Position numbers and translations under genes: made by a program
Assembly (NCBI RefSeq): GCF_001697225.1
Contig: NZ_CP014671.1
Span: forward strand, 1,240,001 to 1,304,000
Direction: 5' to 3'
DNA: 64,000 bases
From: Immundisolibacter cernigliae
GTDB lineage: Bacteria > Pseudomonadota > Gammaproteobacteria > Immundisolibacterales > Immundisolibacteraceae
The notes under the pieces: model-generated
Databases searched by the model: none
What the model was told of the DNA's origin: nothing
The model's input: only the letters and a program-made list of their open reading frames with translations
Shown: in pieces, positions 33,031-48,944 of the stretch
Layout: every line of letters begins with the position of its first letter
How positions within the stretch are numbered: position 1 is the first letter of the stretch

Positions 33031-34008
33031 TCAGATCATGGCCGCCGGAGCGGTGGTGGCGAGCAGCGCGGCGATGGCCTGCGGCTCGCGCAGGTTGCGG
33101 GCTTCTTCCACCACGCTGCGGCTCAGGTGCGGCGCCAGCAGCGCGATGAAGTCGTACACATAGCCGCGCAGGAAGCGACCGGGCGCAAACGCCACGTGCA
33201 CCGTGCCGCGCGGCAGCAGGGTGCCAGTGTCGCGCGCCACCAGGTCGGCGTCCTGCGCCAGATCAAAGGCATCCGCCGCCATCAGGCCGATGCCGAGTCC
33301 TTCCTTCACGTAACGCTTGAGCACCGACGTATCGACAGCCGTCAGGGCCAGCTGCGGCGTGAGGCCGGCGGCCTTGAAGCACTCTTCCAGCGCCGAGTGA
33401 CCGTTGAAGGCGAAGCTGTAGGTCACCAGCGGATAGGCGGCGATGTCCGCCAGGCTCAGCGACGCGATCTGCGCCAGGGGATGCCCGGCCGGGCAGAACA
33501 CGGCGTAGCGCCAGCCGGCGACCGGCAGCAGCACCAGGTGTGGGTAAAGGGCGGCCTCGTCGGTGGTGATGACCAGGTCCACGTCGTCCTGACCGGCCAT
33601 GTCCGCAAGTTGCTGCGGCGTGCCCTGAAACAGGTTCAGCCGCACCCGCGGGTAGCGTCTGTGGAACTCGCGAAGCACCGGCGGCAACACGAAGCCGGCC
33701 TGCGTGTGGGTGGTTGCGATGCCAAGCTCGCCGTGCTCCGGACTGGCCAGATCGCGAGTCAGGCGGCGGATGTTCTCGCTGCGGCCGAGGATTTCCTGCG
33801 CCTCCCGCAGCACCGCCCGGCCGGCCGCAGTGAGGCTGACAAACTGCTTGCCACGCCGCTGGAAAAGATCAACGCCCAGTTCCTGCTCCAGCAGGCGAAT
33901 CTGCTTGCTCACCCCCGGCTGCGACGTGAACAGGCGCGCCGCCGCCGCCGAGACGTTCATGTCCCGACGCACGATCTCGACCAGATAACGCAGCTGCTGG
34001 AGTTTCAC
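33031..34008 (-). CDS. cysB: LysR-family transcriptional regulator CysB
   Basis: A 325-residue LysR-type regulator. The N-terminus MKLQQLRYLVEIVRRDMNVS and helix-turn-helix (AAAARLFTSQPGVSKQIRLLE) closely match CysB; IATTHTQAGFVLPPVLREF, AAYPLVTYSFAFNGHSALE and RYVKEGLGIGLMA cover the inducer-binding domain, where CysB senses N- or O-acetylserine. CysB activates sulfur assimilation genes; this may matter here because the window also encodes sulfotransferases that need PAPS. No cys structural genes are adjacent; the next gene downstream is malic enzyme. Confidence 0.92.
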   Translation of the reverse strand: MKLQQLRYLVEIVRRDMNVSAAAARLFTSQPGVSKQIRLLEQELGVDLFQRRGKQFVSLTAAGRAVLREAQEILGRSENIRRLTRDLASPEHGELGIATTHTQAGFVLPPVLREFHRRYPRVRLNLFQGTPQQLADMAGQDDVDLVITTDEAALYPHLVLLPVAGWRYAVFCPAGHPLAQIASLSLADIAAYPLVTYSFAFNGHSALEECFKAAGLTPQLALTAVDTSVLKRYVKEGLGIGLMAADAFDLAQDADLVARDTGTLLPRGTVHVAFAPGRFLRGYVYDFIALLAPHLSRSVVEEARNLREPQAIAALLATTAPAAMI

Positions 34009-34145
34009 GGCCGGGCGCCTCGCGGGCTAGGCGTCGCCCACAGACGGCGGCGCGCCGCGCCATTGTCGTGCAAGCGGCAGGCCGGGCGGTCGATCCGGAT
34101 TCGCAAAAATCGTTGGAGTCGAACTTGCCGGGCGGTCATCGCGCT

Positions 34146-34193
34146 GTAGGAGCCCGGCTTGCCGGGCGATCACCGCGCAGCAAAGCTGCGCTC

Positions 34194-34196
<3 letters not shown>
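34146..34196. repeat. Solo dispersed hairpin containing the glmS stop codon
   Basis: GTAGGAGC (34146-34153) and GCTCCTAC (34189-34196) pair as the outer stem; GCCCGGCTTGCCGGGC forms an inner hairpin and GCGCAGCAAAGCTGCG another. It is the central module of the composite repeat seen at 3661-3715. On the minus strand the glmS TAG (34194-34196) is made of bases of the repeat arm, so it serves as both stop and probable terminator. Confidence 0.65.
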
Positions 34197-36026
<1,830 letters not shown>

Positions 36027-36031
36027 GGTTC

Positions 36032-37423
36032 TTACTGCGCCGGTTTCTTGCGCGGCCGTTGCCAGCCGGGTATGGACTTTTGCGGCGCCCGGGTCAGGGT
36101 CAGGCCACCGGCCGGCGCCTCGCGGCTGATGACGGAACCGGCGCCGATGGTGGCGCCCGCGCCGATGCTGACCGGCGCCACCAGCGAGCTGTTGGAGCCG
36201 ATGAAGGCGTCGTCGCCGATCGTGGTGCGGTGCTTGTTGGCGCCGTCGTAGTTGCAGGTGATGGTGCCGGCGCCGACGTTGACGCGGGCGCCGATGTCGG
36301 CATCGCCCAGATAACTGAGGTGGTTCGCCTTGGCCCCTGGCGCGAGGCGGCTGTTTTTCACCTCGACGAAGTTGCCGACGTGGACGTCGGCGGCCAGTTC
36401 CGTGCCCGGCCGCAGGCGGGCGTAGGGGCCGACCACGGCGCCGGGTCCGACCCGCGCGCCGTCGACCAGGCTGAACGGTTCGATGCGCGCACCGGCCTCG
36501 ACGATGGCATCGCGCAGGATGCAGTGCGCGCCCACGCGCACGCCGTCGCCAAGCTCAACCCGGCCTTCCAGAATGACGTTGACGTCGATCTCGACGTCGC
36601 GGCCGACGCTGACGTCGCCGCGCACGTCGAGCCGCTCGGGATCGCGCAGCGTGACGCCTTCCTGCAGCAGGCGCCGGGCCTGCCGGCGCTGCAGTTCGCG
36701 CTCGCAGCAGGCGAGCTGGGCGCGGTCGTTGATGCCCATGATCTCGGCCTCGCCGGCGGCCGGTATGCCCACCACGGGCACGCCATCGGCCACCGCCATG
36801 GCCACAATGTCGGTCAGATACAGCTCACCCTGGGCGTTGTCGGCCGTGAGCCGGCCAAGCCAGCCGGCCAGGCGCTCGGCCGGGATCAGCAGCGTGCCGG
36901 TGTTGACCTCCTGCAGCGCCAGTTGCTCGGCGGTCGCGTCGCGCTGTTCGACGATGGCCCGCACCTCGCCATGCGCATCGCGCAGGATGCGGCCGTAACC
37001 GGTGGGGTCGTCGAGCATCGCGGTCAAGATGGCCAGCGCGTCCTGCGGCGCATGCAGCAGCGTGCGCAGTGTCGCGGCGCGCAGCAGAGGCACGTCACCG
37101 CACAGCACCAGCACGCGTCCGGCCGGCTCGATATGGGGCAGTGCCGCAGCGACGGCATCGCCGGTGCCGCGCTGGCTGGCCTGATGGCTCCAGCGGCAGT
37201 CGGCGTCGGCAAGGGCGGCTTGCAGTTGATCGCCGCCGTGGCCGTAGACCAGCACCGGGCGGGCGGCGCTGCCAGCCTCCCGCAGCACGGCATCGGACAC
37301 CGCCAGCACGTGCCGGATCAGCGGCTGGCCACCGAGCGGTTGCAGAACCTTGGGCAGGGACGAGCGCATGCGCTTGCCCTGCCCGGCGGCCAGGATGACG
37401 ATCTGTAGCGGCGTGCTGCTCAT
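36032..37423 (-). CDS. glmU: Bifunctional N-acetylglucosamine-1-phosphate uridyltransferase / glucosamine-1-phosphate acetyltransferase
   Basis: A 463-residue enzyme completing UDP-GlcNAc synthesis. The N-terminal nucleotidyltransferase has ILAAGQGKRMRSSLPKVLQP and LVLCGDVPLL; after about residue 250 a left-handed beta-helix of hexapeptide repeats begins (VRVGAHCILRDAIVEAG...), containing KNSRLAPGAKANHLSYLGD and NYDGANKHRT of the acetyltransferase site. It lies 40 bases after atpC without an evident terminator, so read-through from the ATP synthase operon is likely. Confidence 0.97.
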   Translation of the reverse strand: MSSTPLQIVILAAGQGKRMRSSLPKVLQPLGGQPLIRHVLAVSDAVLREAGSAARPVLVYGHGGDQLQAALADADCRWSHQASQRGTGDAVAAALPHIEPAGRVLVLCGDVPLLRAATLRTLLHAPQDALAILTAMLDDPTGYGRILRDAHGEVRAIVEQRDATAEQLALQEVNTGTLLIPAERLAGWLGRLTADNAQGELYLTDIVAMAVADGVPVVGIPAAGEAEIMGINDRAQLACCERELQRRQARRLLQEGVTLRDPERLDVRGDVSVGRDVEIDVNVILEGRVELGDGVRVGAHCILRDAIVEAGARIEPFSLVDGARVGPGAVVGPYARLRPGTELAADVHVGNFVEVKNSRLAPGAKANHLSYLGDADIGARVNVGAGTITCNYDGANKHRTTIGDDAFIGSNSSLVAPVSIGAGATIGAGSVISREAPAGGLTLTRAPQKSIPGWQRPRKKPAQ

Positions 37424-37463
37424 GGTGTTGACCTTGACGTCAGAGCACCTGGAGCGGGAAGTC

Positions 37464-37898
37464 TCAGCCGCCGGCGCGGCGGCGCAGGCGCTGGATGGTC
37501 TGCAGCTGTGCCATCGCTTCGGCCAGTTCGGCGCTGGCGGTGGCGTACTCGAAATCGCCCTGACGGTTCTCCATCAGTGCCTCGGCGCGCTGCTTGGCCT
37601 CCTGCGCGGCGGCCTCGTCCAGATCGTGTGCGCGCACGGCGGTGTCGGCCAGCACGGTGACCGCGCCGGGTTGCACCTCCAGGATGCCGCCGGCCACGAA
37701 CACCAGCTCCTCGCTGCCGTCAGGCAGCTCGATGCGCACCGCGCCCGGCCGGATGCGAGTGATCAGCGGCGTGTGGCGCGGCAGGATGCCGAGCTCGCCC
37801 GCCTCGCCAGGCAGGGCGACGAACTTCGCCTCGCCGGAGTAGATCGAGGCCTCGGCCGACACGACGTCGACCTGGATTGTGGCGGCAGTGATTGCCAT
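37464..37898 (-). CDS. atpC: ATP synthase F1 epsilon subunit
   Basis: A 144-residue central-stalk subunit that couples the c-ring to F1 and can inhibit ATP hydrolysis. It has the N-terminal beta-barrel ([37 protein letters not shown]) and a C-terminal helical hairpin rich in Ala, Glu and Arg. Last gene of the atp operon, 12 bases after atpD. Confidence 0.96.
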   Translation of the reverse strand: MAITAATIQVDVVSAEASIYSGEAKFVALPGEAGELGILPRHTPLITRIRPGAVRIELPDGSEELVFVAGGILEVQPGAVTVLADTAVRAHDLDEAAAQEAKQRAEALMENRQGDFEYATASAELAEAMAQLQTIQRLRRRAGG

Positions 37899-37910
37899 CG
37901 GACGCCTCGC

Positions 37911-40216
<2,306 letters not shown>

Positions 40217-40242
40217 CCGGGTGCTCCGTCAGTTCCGGTGGA

Positions 40243-41796
<1,554 letters not shown>

Positions 41797-41854
41797 TGCA
41801 TGCTCCAGGGATGCCGCGTGAGCGGCCGTGCCAGCGGACGGGCGTCGGTGACGC

Positions 41855-42388
41855 TCAGGCCGCCAGGGCAGTCCTCATCTGTTCAAGTCTCGCCCGCACC
41901 GAGGTGTCCAGCACCTCGTCGCCGACCACCACGCGCACGCCGCCGATCAGCTCCGGTTCGATCACCACGCGGGTGTCGAGCCGGCGGCCGAAGCGCCGCG
42001 CCAGGGCCGCCGTGATATCCGCCAGTTGGGCCGCGGAAATCTCGAATGCGCTGTAGACGATGGCCTGCGACACGCCAGCCCGGGCATCGACCAGCTCCTG
42101 GTACTGCGAGGCGATCTCACCCAGCGCGCCCAGACGCCCGTTTTCGAGCACCACCTGCAGCAGGTTCTGCAGCGCCGCGGGCAGCGGTGCCGGCAGCACG
42201 CCCAGGATCAGCTCGCTGACCTGCCCGGCCGACACCTTGGGGTTGTCGGCGAACTCGCGCAGGCGAGGTTCGGAAGCAATCTGCGCCAGTTGCTGCAGCG
42301 GCCCGACCAGGGACGGCGCCTCGGCCGGATCGGCGGCCCGAAACAGGGCTTCCGCGTACGGGCGGGCGATGGTGGCAAGCTCGGCCAT
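41855..42388 (-). CDS. atpH: ATP synthase F1 delta subunit
   Basis: A 177-residue peripheral-stalk subunit linking b to the top of alpha3beta3. Starts [19 protein letters not shown], and has the C-terminal motif [22 protein letters not shown] with [10 protein letters not shown] at the end. It starts three bases after the atpF stop. Confidence 0.96.
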   Translation of the reverse strand: MAELATIARPYAEALFRAADPAEAPSLVGPLQQLAQIASEPRLREFADNPKVSAGQVSELILGVLPAPLPAALQNLLQVVLENGRLGALGEIASQYQELVDARAGVSQAIVYSAFEISAAQLADITAALARRFGRRLDTRVVIEPELIGGVRVVVGDEVLDTSVRARLEQMRTALAA

Positions 42389-42391
42389 GTG

Positions 42392-42862
42392 TTACAGCTC
42401 GGTCTGCAGGCGCGACAGCAGGTCGGCGTGGACGCGGCTGTCGACCTCGCGGCGCAGGATCTGCTCGGCGCCGCGCACCGCCAGCTCGGCCACCTGGCCG
42501 CGCAGCACCTCGCGCGCCTTGACCACTTCCTGCTGCGCCTCGGCGCGGGCTGCGGCGACGATCTTGGCGCCTTCCTCGGCGGCGCGCGCCTTGGCGTCCT
42601 CGATCATGGACTGCGCCAGGCGCTCGGCGTCGGCCAGGCGCTTGGCCGCATCGTCACGCGCCGCTGACAGCTGCTCGTCCACGCGCCGGTTGGCGTTGGA
42701 CAGCTCCAGGCGCGCCCGCTCGGCCGCCGACAGGCCGTCGGCGATCTTCTGGGTGCGCTCGTCGATGGCCTTGGTGATCGGCGGCCACACGAAACGCATG
42801 GTGAACCACACCAGGATGGCGAACACCACCAACTGGACGAACAGCGTTGCGTTGATGCTCAC
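42392..42862 (-). CDS. atpF: ATP synthase F0 b subunit
   Basis: A 156-residue peripheral stalk protein: one N-terminal membrane helix ([22 protein letters not shown]) followed by a long charged alanine-rich helix that dimerises. Length and order match gammaproteobacterial atpF; 35 bases after atpE. Confidence 0.96.
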   Translation of the reverse strand: MSINATLFVQLVVFAILVWFTMRFVWPPITKAIDERTQKIADGLSAAERARLELSNANRRVDEQLSAARDDAAKRLADAERLAQSMIEDAKARAAEEGAKIVAAARAEAQQEVVKAREVLRGQVAELAVRGAEQILRREVDSRVHADLLSRLQTEL

Positions 42863-42897
42863 GACGGCACCTTCAGGTTGTTTGCGACGGCCGGCGC

Positions 42898-43149
<252 letters not shown>

Positions 43150-43184
43150 CTACTCCAGGTGGTTGAAAAACAGAAACGGCAGGA

Positions 43185-44072
<888 letters not shown>

Positions 44073-44082
44073 CTAAGTGTCT

Positions 44083-44556
44083 TCAACGGCCGCGCCACAG
44101 CAGCGCCAGCCAGTAAACCTTCAGGCACACCACCATGCCGATCAACAGCGCCGGCCAGCTGAGTGGCGCAACAATCCGCGGCGCCAGGGCCAGCATGGCC
44201 ACCGCCAGCATCAGCTTGATGGCCTCCCACGCAAGCAGGCGCACCGCCCCCAGGGCAGGCGCCGATTGCGGCACCGATCGCGCCAGTCCGCGTGCCATCA
44301 ACGCCGCCGGCAAAATCACTGCCGCTGCGCCGTAAAGCGCTGACCACATTACGCTGGCACGGCCGGCCACCGCCCAGGCCAGCATCGCCGTCACCGCACC
44401 GGCCAGCGCCTGCGCCACCACCACCCGCGACGGTGCCAGCATCGGTTGCCGGGCTCGCAGGGCCTGCGCCTCGGTGGCGCTCAACGGTTGCCAGGTCTCG
44501 GCGTCCGGCGTGTCGACATCCGCCCACGCCGCATTTCGGTCAGTCATTCCGGACAT
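44083..44556 (-). CDS. atpI: ATP synthase subunit I (assembly protein AtpI)
   Basis: A 157-residue protein with about four hydrophobic segments (VVVAQALAGAVTAMLAWAVAG; WSALYGAAAVILPAALMARG; LLAWEAIKLMLAVAMLALAP; ALLIGMVVCLKVYWLALLW) after a charged ~45-residue N-terminus. Position first in the operon, before atpB, identifies it. AtpI aids c-ring assembly and magnesium transport. Poor sequence conservation is normal for this family. Confidence 0.85.
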   Translation of the reverse strand: MSGMTDRNAAWADVDTPDAETWQPLSATEAQALRARQPMLAPSRVVVAQALAGAVTAMLAWAVAGRASVMWSALYGAAAVILPAALMARGLARSVPQSAPALGAVRLLAWEAIKLMLAVAMLALAPRIVAPLSWPALLIGMVVCLKVYWLALLWRGR

Positions 44557-44674
44557 GGCTTCACCGTAAGGCGGGCCTTCGCGAAGGCCGGATCAGGGTG
44601 CCGACAGGTCCGTTTCCGGGTGGCGCCGGCGGGGCCCGACGCCCACCCGCTTGGCGGGTTAAAAAGCGGCGCGC

Positions 44675-44703
44675 ATTATAGGGTCGGCGCCTGCAACGGG
44701 CAA
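44675..44703 (-). promoter_or_regulatory. Sigma-70-type promoter of the atp operon
   Basis: On the minus strand TTGCCC (44698-44703), a 17-base spacer, and a perfect TATAAT (44675-44680) lie about 119 bases upstream of atpI. The leader contains a small hairpin, ACCCGCCAAGCGGGT. It is the only strong promoter-like sequence in this divergent gap. Confidence 0.62.
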
Positions 44704-44767
44704 GGCGTCACATGCCTCGCGGGTTTCTCCGGCGGGGCATGACAAGCCACTTCGGGAGGAGCAGCGC

Positions 44768-45049
44768 ATGGAATTTTCGGTCTGGCACGTCGTGATCGGC
44801 TTCTTTTTCAGCAACGGTATGCCGCATTTCATCGCCGGGGCGGCCGGCAAGCGTTTTCGTTCGCCGCTGGGTGCCAACTCGACGGCGCGCGTCAATCTGG
44901 TCTGGGGCCTGATCAATTTCGCGCTCGGCACGGCGCTGGTGCTGTGGCAGTCACCGACTCCGGACTGGCAAAGCTTCCTGCTCGCCTACTGGCTGGTGGT
45001 GGCCATGTTCGGGTTCGGCATGAGCCACTTCAAGGGCGACGATTTCTAG
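44768..45049 (+). CDS. Small membrane protein of unknown function
   Basis: A 93-residue protein with GGGAGGAG just before its ATG. Three hydrophobic segments are seen (VWHVVIGFFFSNGMPHFIAG, LVWGLINFALGTALVLW, FLLAYWLVVAMFGFGM), and the motif HFIAGAAGKRFRSPLG between segments 1 and 2 recurs in uncharacterised proteobacterial membrane proteins known to me only as hypothetical. It is divergent from the atp operon and followed at once by a composite repeat. No function is proposed. Confidence 0.7.
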   Translation: MEFSVWHVVIGFFFSNGMPHFIAGAAGKRFRSPLGANSTARVNLVWGLINFALGTALVLWQSPTPDWQSFLLAYWLVVAMFGFGMSHFKGDDF

Positions 45050-45054
45050 GGGGA

Positions 45055-45188
45055 GACGCTGAATAAATCCATCCTGGATTTTTCAGCGCCTGCCATCGGG
45101 CAAAACCCGGTAGGCGCAGCTCTGCTGCGCGATTGCGCCCAGTCAAATCATCGCCCGGCACAGCCGGGCTCCTACAGTTTTCCGATGG
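45055..45188 (-). repeat. Composite dispersed palindromic repeat, copy 3
   Basis: CTGAATAAATCCATCCTGGA with its inverted half at 45059-45086, then a hairpin region GTAGGCGCAGCTCTGCTGCG ... GCCCGGCACAGCCGGGCTCC (45110-45173) and AGTTTTCCGATGGCTTAC at the end, which matches the AGCCATCGGAAAACTG segment of copy 1 inverted. Its edge touches the stop codon of the DUF4340 gene at 45190. Confidence 0.72.
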
Positions 45189-45189
45189 C

Positions 45190-46314
45190 TTACATGCCCG
45201 GGGGGCGCATGCCGGGCATCATCCCGGGCATGCTAGGCATCCCGGGCGGACCGGACGGCGCGTCCTGCTCCGGCGGTGCCAGAGGTACCAGCAGGTTCTC
45301 CAGCGCAGGCGTAAACGTCCCGGCGGTATGCGGCGGCACCACAAAGACCCAGTCGCCGGCCTGCTGGTTGATGCGTTCGGCTTCGGTGGTCGCAGCCGGG
45401 CGCTGCTCGGCGCTGGCGTCGTCCGCCACCGCTGCCGACAGGCGCACGTGCGGCACGCTGTTCAGGCTCAGCACGCGGGCGGTGAAGGTCAGCCCATCGA
45501 AGGTATCGAAGGCAACACTGACCGCCTGTGCCCAGTCGCCGGCCACTTCGTCGGCCTTGAACACGTTTTGCAGCGGCAGGTGTTGCAGGCCGTAGGCAAC
45601 CGCGCCGATGGTCGACGGTTGGGGATCGCGCCCCTTGGGCACAGGCGTTTGCAGGCTGAAGCTTGCCTCGGGCGCCGCGCGCGAGATGACCAGCGGCGCC
45701 TGGCCCGGGTGCTGCACGCGGACCTCACGCACCTTGGCCTGCGGCAAGTCGAAAGCCTCGCCGCGCAGCCACAGCGGCGGCGTGCGCTGTGGATCGACCG
45801 CACCTTCGGCCAGCCAGGCCTGATCCTCGTGCGGCCGGCGCACGAACATCTGCCGCGGGCCCTGCCCGGCCGCGGCACGTGGTTTGCCCAGCAGCACCGC
45901 CGCCAGCGCGGTGTCGTGCTCGCCCAGCACGCGTACCAGCACGCCGCGCGCGCCGGCCGTATCGGGGGCCTGCAGATTCAGCGCCGCGTGGCGGGCCGGA
46001 TCGGCGGTGCGCGGCTCGATCAGCGTCAGTCCGGCCAGGCCCTCAAGCAGCGCCCGCACCTTGGCCGGATCGGCCGGAAAATCGTGCTTGTCGACCACCG
46101 TCCAGTCGCTTCCACTGCCTTGCAGGGTGACCTGCTGGCCGGCCGAGCGGATTTCGATACGCCGCGCTGCCGCCGCCTGCGCCGGCAGGTCGGGGAACAG
46201 CTTTTCTGCGCGGGCGACGTAGCCGGTGCGCTGGCCGGTATCGCGCACCGCCCACAGCGTGAGCAGCACCAACGCCAGCGTGACGCCGGCAAGTATCCAT
46301 TTAGCCCGCGACAT
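45190..46314 (-). CDS. DUF4340-type protein of a Gld-like ABC system
   Basis: A 374-residue protein with one N-terminal membrane anchor (WILAGVTLALVLLTLWAV) and a large periplasmic part. Segments such as DLPAQAAAARRIEIRSAGQQ, WTVVDKHDFPADPAKVRALL and LEGLAGLTLIEPRTADPARH fit the DUF4340 domain, generally encoded next to gldG-like genes. The last ~25 residues are an odd Pro/Met/Gly tail (GPPGMPSMPGMMPGMRPPGM), perhaps flexible or copper-binding. The start overlaps the end of the GldG-like gene by 14 bases, so the two are probably translated together. Confidence 0.78.
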   Translation of the reverse strand: MSRAKWILAGVTLALVLLTLWAVRDTGQRTGYVARAEKLFPDLPAQAAAARRIEIRSAGQQVTLQGSGSDWTVVDKHDFPADPAKVRALLEGLAGLTLIEPRTADPARHAALNLQAPDTAGARGVLVRVLGEHDTALAAVLLGKPRAAAGQGPRQMFVRRPHEDQAWLAEGAVDPQRTPPLWLRGEAFDLPQAKVREVRVQHPGQAPLVISRAAPEASFSLQTPVPKGRDPQPSTIGAVAYGLQHLPLQNVFKADEVAGDWAQAVSVAFDTFDGLTFTARVLSLNSVPHVRLSAAVADDASAEQRPAATTEAERINQQAGDWVFVVPPHTAGTFTPALENLLVPLAPPEQDAPSGPPGMPSMPGMMPGMRPPGM

Positions 46315-48184
46315 GACGCTCTCCGGTGCTGCGCCGGCCGCGGCCGCGGGTCAGCGCCACCAGTGCGGCGGCAAAGCCGATCAGCAGCGGGATGAGGCCG
46401 ATATTGACGAACTTCAGGCGCGTTTCCAGGCGGTCGATGTCCTGACGCAGCTGGTGCTGCACCTCGCGCAGCTCGCGCCGCAGGCGCACCCGCTCGGCCT
46501 GGAAGCGCGCGATTTCCTGCTGCTGCTCAGCGCTCATCAGCGGTCCGGCCTGCTCGCCGCGGCTCGATTGCAGCTCGGACAACCTCTGTTCGGTCTGTTG
46601 CAATTCCGCTTGCAGGCGCTGCTCGGCGGCGCGGAACTGCTCCTGCGCGGCGCGGTTCATGGCCTGCACCACGGTGAACGGCCGCGCGTAGGTGCCCTGC
46701 GAACGCACGTTGATCAGGTCGCCGCTGCCGGTGAGGTTGTCCACGGCGTTGATGAAGAACGCGCCGTTGTCGGCAAACGGCTCCACGATGCGGCTGCCGC
46801 GAAACTCGCCGATCTGCGCCCAGAAGCGGTCATAGATGAAGTCGGCGTCGGCAATCAGGATCAGGTTGGCCGGCGTGGCCGATTCCTTGAGCACCTGTGC
46901 CGGCGCCTCGGCGCCTTCGGGCGGTCCGTCCGGGAAGGCGGTCTTGAGCGTGCCCTGCACGCGGGCCGCGAACGGGTAGCTCTCATCGGCCGGCTTGAAG
47001 TCCCGCAGCAGGCCGGCCGGGTCCGGCTTGTCCAGGCCCTCGGTGCTGACCAGCGTGGCCTGTTTGCTGGACGAAATCAGCGGCGTGAACTCGATGCCGG
47101 CATCGGCCTTCTTGCCCAGCGCGCCGACCGTGTTCATGTACATCTGGCTCAGGCGCGCCGTGACCACGTCCTTGCTGTCGAAGCGGTCGGCCTTCAGATC
47201 CAGCCACACCAGGTATTCCTGCGGCGGCGCATCCTCGCGGAACGACACCAGGCGCGCCGCTTCCCGGTCGCCGACCACGCCGTCCTGCATCTGCACGCCC
47301 CAGGCGCCCAGCAGCGGCCCCAGGTCCGAGCCGGTCTTGGGCAGGGTCATGGTTGGCATGATCGGGTCGCGCGGCGGCGCTTCGACGTCGCTGTAGGGGT
47401 CCAGCAACGCCAGCACGCGGCCGCGGCGCAGCGCGTACTGGTCGATGGCGAACAGCGTCGCCGGCGACAGATCCTTCGGATGGATCAGGATCAGCAGGTC
47501 GGCTTCGTCGGGGATTTTCTTGTCGAAACTCGACAGTACGCGCACCTCGAACAGCTCACGCAGTTGTTCGATCACCGCCCACGGCGGCGCCTGCTGCTGG
47601 GTCATCGGCACTATCGAGCCGTTCACCGGCAGCGAGCTCATCACCGCCACCACCGGCCGTTTGGTCTGGCTGAGCTTGTAAATCAGGCGCGTCAGGTCGT
47701 ATTCGAGCGTGTCCTCGCTGCTGGGCGACAGGAAAGGGATGACCTCCTCGCCGTCGGTGCTGTTGGTGGCGGCCAGCCCGAAATAGGCGTTCTCGCCGCC
47801 CGCGCCGCCCAGCGGCATGCCGCGCAGGCCAAACTGCACGGCGCGGTCTTCGGAGTCGGAAAACGGCTCCGGGTCGATCACCTTCAGTTGCAGCTTGCCG
47901 TTCGACTGCTCGGCGTATTCCTTGAGCAGCGCCTGCACGCGGGCGGCGTAGGCCTGGATCTGCGGCACGTCGCGCAGGGCCTTTTGGGAGAAGAACAGGT
48001 TCAGCGTGATCGGCTCGTCGAGTTTCTCGACCACCGCCCGCGACCCGTCGCTGAGCGTGTACAGCCGGTTCTGGGTCAGGTCCAGCCGCCAGCCGCCCAG
48101 CACCGTGGCGGCCAGGATGTTGATCGCCAGCAGTAACACCACGGCCAGCACCAGGCTGCCGGTGGAAAGAACTCCGCGTCGCAT
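46301..48184 (-). CDS. GldG-like ABC transporter auxiliary protein
   Basis: A 627-residue protein with an N-terminal membrane helix (LVLAVVLLLAINILAATVLG), a large extracytoplasmic GldG domain (LTQNRLYTLSDGSRAVVEKL; AVMSSLPVNG; LLILIHPKDLSPATLFAIDQ), a predicted coiled coil near 510-585 (EQRLQAELQQTEQRLSELQ) and a C-terminal helix followed by RGRGRRSTGERHVAG. In gliding Bacteroidetes GldA/F/G form an ABC complex; in proteobacteria homologues are uncharacterised and the substrate is unknown. Confidence 0.85.
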   Translation of the reverse strand: MRRGVLSTGSLVLAVVLLLAINILAATVLGGWRLDLTQNRLYTLSDGSRAVVEKLDEPITLNLFFSQKALRDVPQIQAYAARVQALLKEYAEQSNGKLQLKVIDPEPFSDSEDRAVQFGLRGMPLGGAGGENAYFGLAATNSTDGEEVIPFLSPSSEDTLEYDLTRLIYKLSQTKRPVVAVMSSLPVNGSIVPMTQQQAPPWAVIEQLRELFEVRVLSSFDKKIPDEADLLILIHPKDLSPATLFAIDQYALRRGRVLALLDPYSDVEAPPRDPIMPTMTLPKTGSDLGPLLGAWGVQMQDGVVGDREAARLVSFREDAPPQEYLVWLDLKADRFDSKDVVTARLSQMYMNTVGALGKKADAGIEFTPLISSSKQATLVSTEGLDKPDPAGLLRDFKPADESYPFAARVQGTLKTAFPDGPPEGAEAPAQVLKESATPANLILIADADFIYDRFWAQIGEFRGSRIVEPFADNGAFFINAVDNLTGSGDLINVRSQGTYARPFTVVQAMNRAAQEQFRAAEQRLQAELQQTEQRLSELQSSRGEQAGPLMSAEQQQEIARFQAERVRLRRELREVQHQLRQDIDRLETRLKFVNIGLIPLLIGFAAALVALTRGRGRRSTGERHVAG

Positions 48185-48206
48185 GGAAATACTCCTGCTG
48201 CCCGGC

Positions 48207-48944
48207 TCAGCCGGCGGCTTTCTTGGCTTCGACCAGCACCGTGTTGGCGTACAGCCACACGCCGATCATGCTGGCGAAATAGACGATGTCCGGCAGCTCG
48301 ATGACGCCTGTCTGGATGGCCTCGAAATGCCGCAGGAAGCTCAGCGAAGCCACCGCCTGCGTCAGCCAGGCCGGCGCCCAGGCGCCAAAGAAATCGAGCA
48401 CGATCGGCAAGCCGCTGACGATGAACAGAAAGCTCACCACCACCGACAGCACGAAGGCGATCACCTGGCTCTTGGTCAGCACCGAGATGCAGGCGCCGAT
48501 GGCCAGGTACGCGCCGGCCATCAGCAGGCTGCCCAGGTACCCCGCCACGATCGCCCCGTGGTCCGGATCGCCGAGGTAACTGACCGTGATCCAGATCGGA
48601 AAGGTCAGCGCCAGCGCCACGGCCGTGAACAGCCAGGCGGCCAGGAACTTGCCGACCACCGCCTGGCCGGTGGTGATCGGCAGGGTCATCAGCAGCTCCA
48701 GCGTGCCGGTCTTGCGCTCCTCCGCCCACAGGCGCATCGCCACCGGCGGGATCAGCACCAGGTACAGGTACGGGTGGAACTGAAAGAACGGCAGCAGGTC
48801 GGCCTGCCCGCGGCTGAAGAACTGGCCCAGGTAAAACGTGAAAATCCCGTTCAGGAACAGGAAGATCACGATGAACACATAGGCCAGCGGGGTGTAGAAA
48901 TAGGCGGAAAGTTCGCGCCGCAGCACGGTCAGCATGGCATTCAT
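48207..48944 (-). CDS. ABC-2 type permease (GldF-like)
   Basis: A 245-residue integral membrane protein with about six helices (for example YVFIVIFLFLNGIFTFYLG, VIAFVLSVVVSFLFIVSG). It starts MNAMLTVLRRELSAYFYTPL, characteristic of GldF-type permeases, and contains LWAEERKTGTLELLMTLPIT, the conserved ABC-2 loop. Overlaps the ATPase gene stop by four bases (ATGA), indicating coupled translation. Confidence 0.9.
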   Translation of the reverse strand: MNAMLTVLRRELSAYFYTPLAYVFIVIFLFLNGIFTFYLGQFFSRGQADLLPFFQFHPYLYLVLIPPVAMRLWAEERKTGTLELLMTLPITTGQAVVGKFLAAWLFTAVALALTFPIWITVSYLGDPDHGAIVAGYLGSLLMAGAYLAIGACISVLTKSQVIAFVLSVVVSFLFIVSGLPIVLDFFGAWAPAWLTQAVASLSFLRHFEAIQTGVIELPDIVYFASMIGVWLYANTVLVEAKKAAG

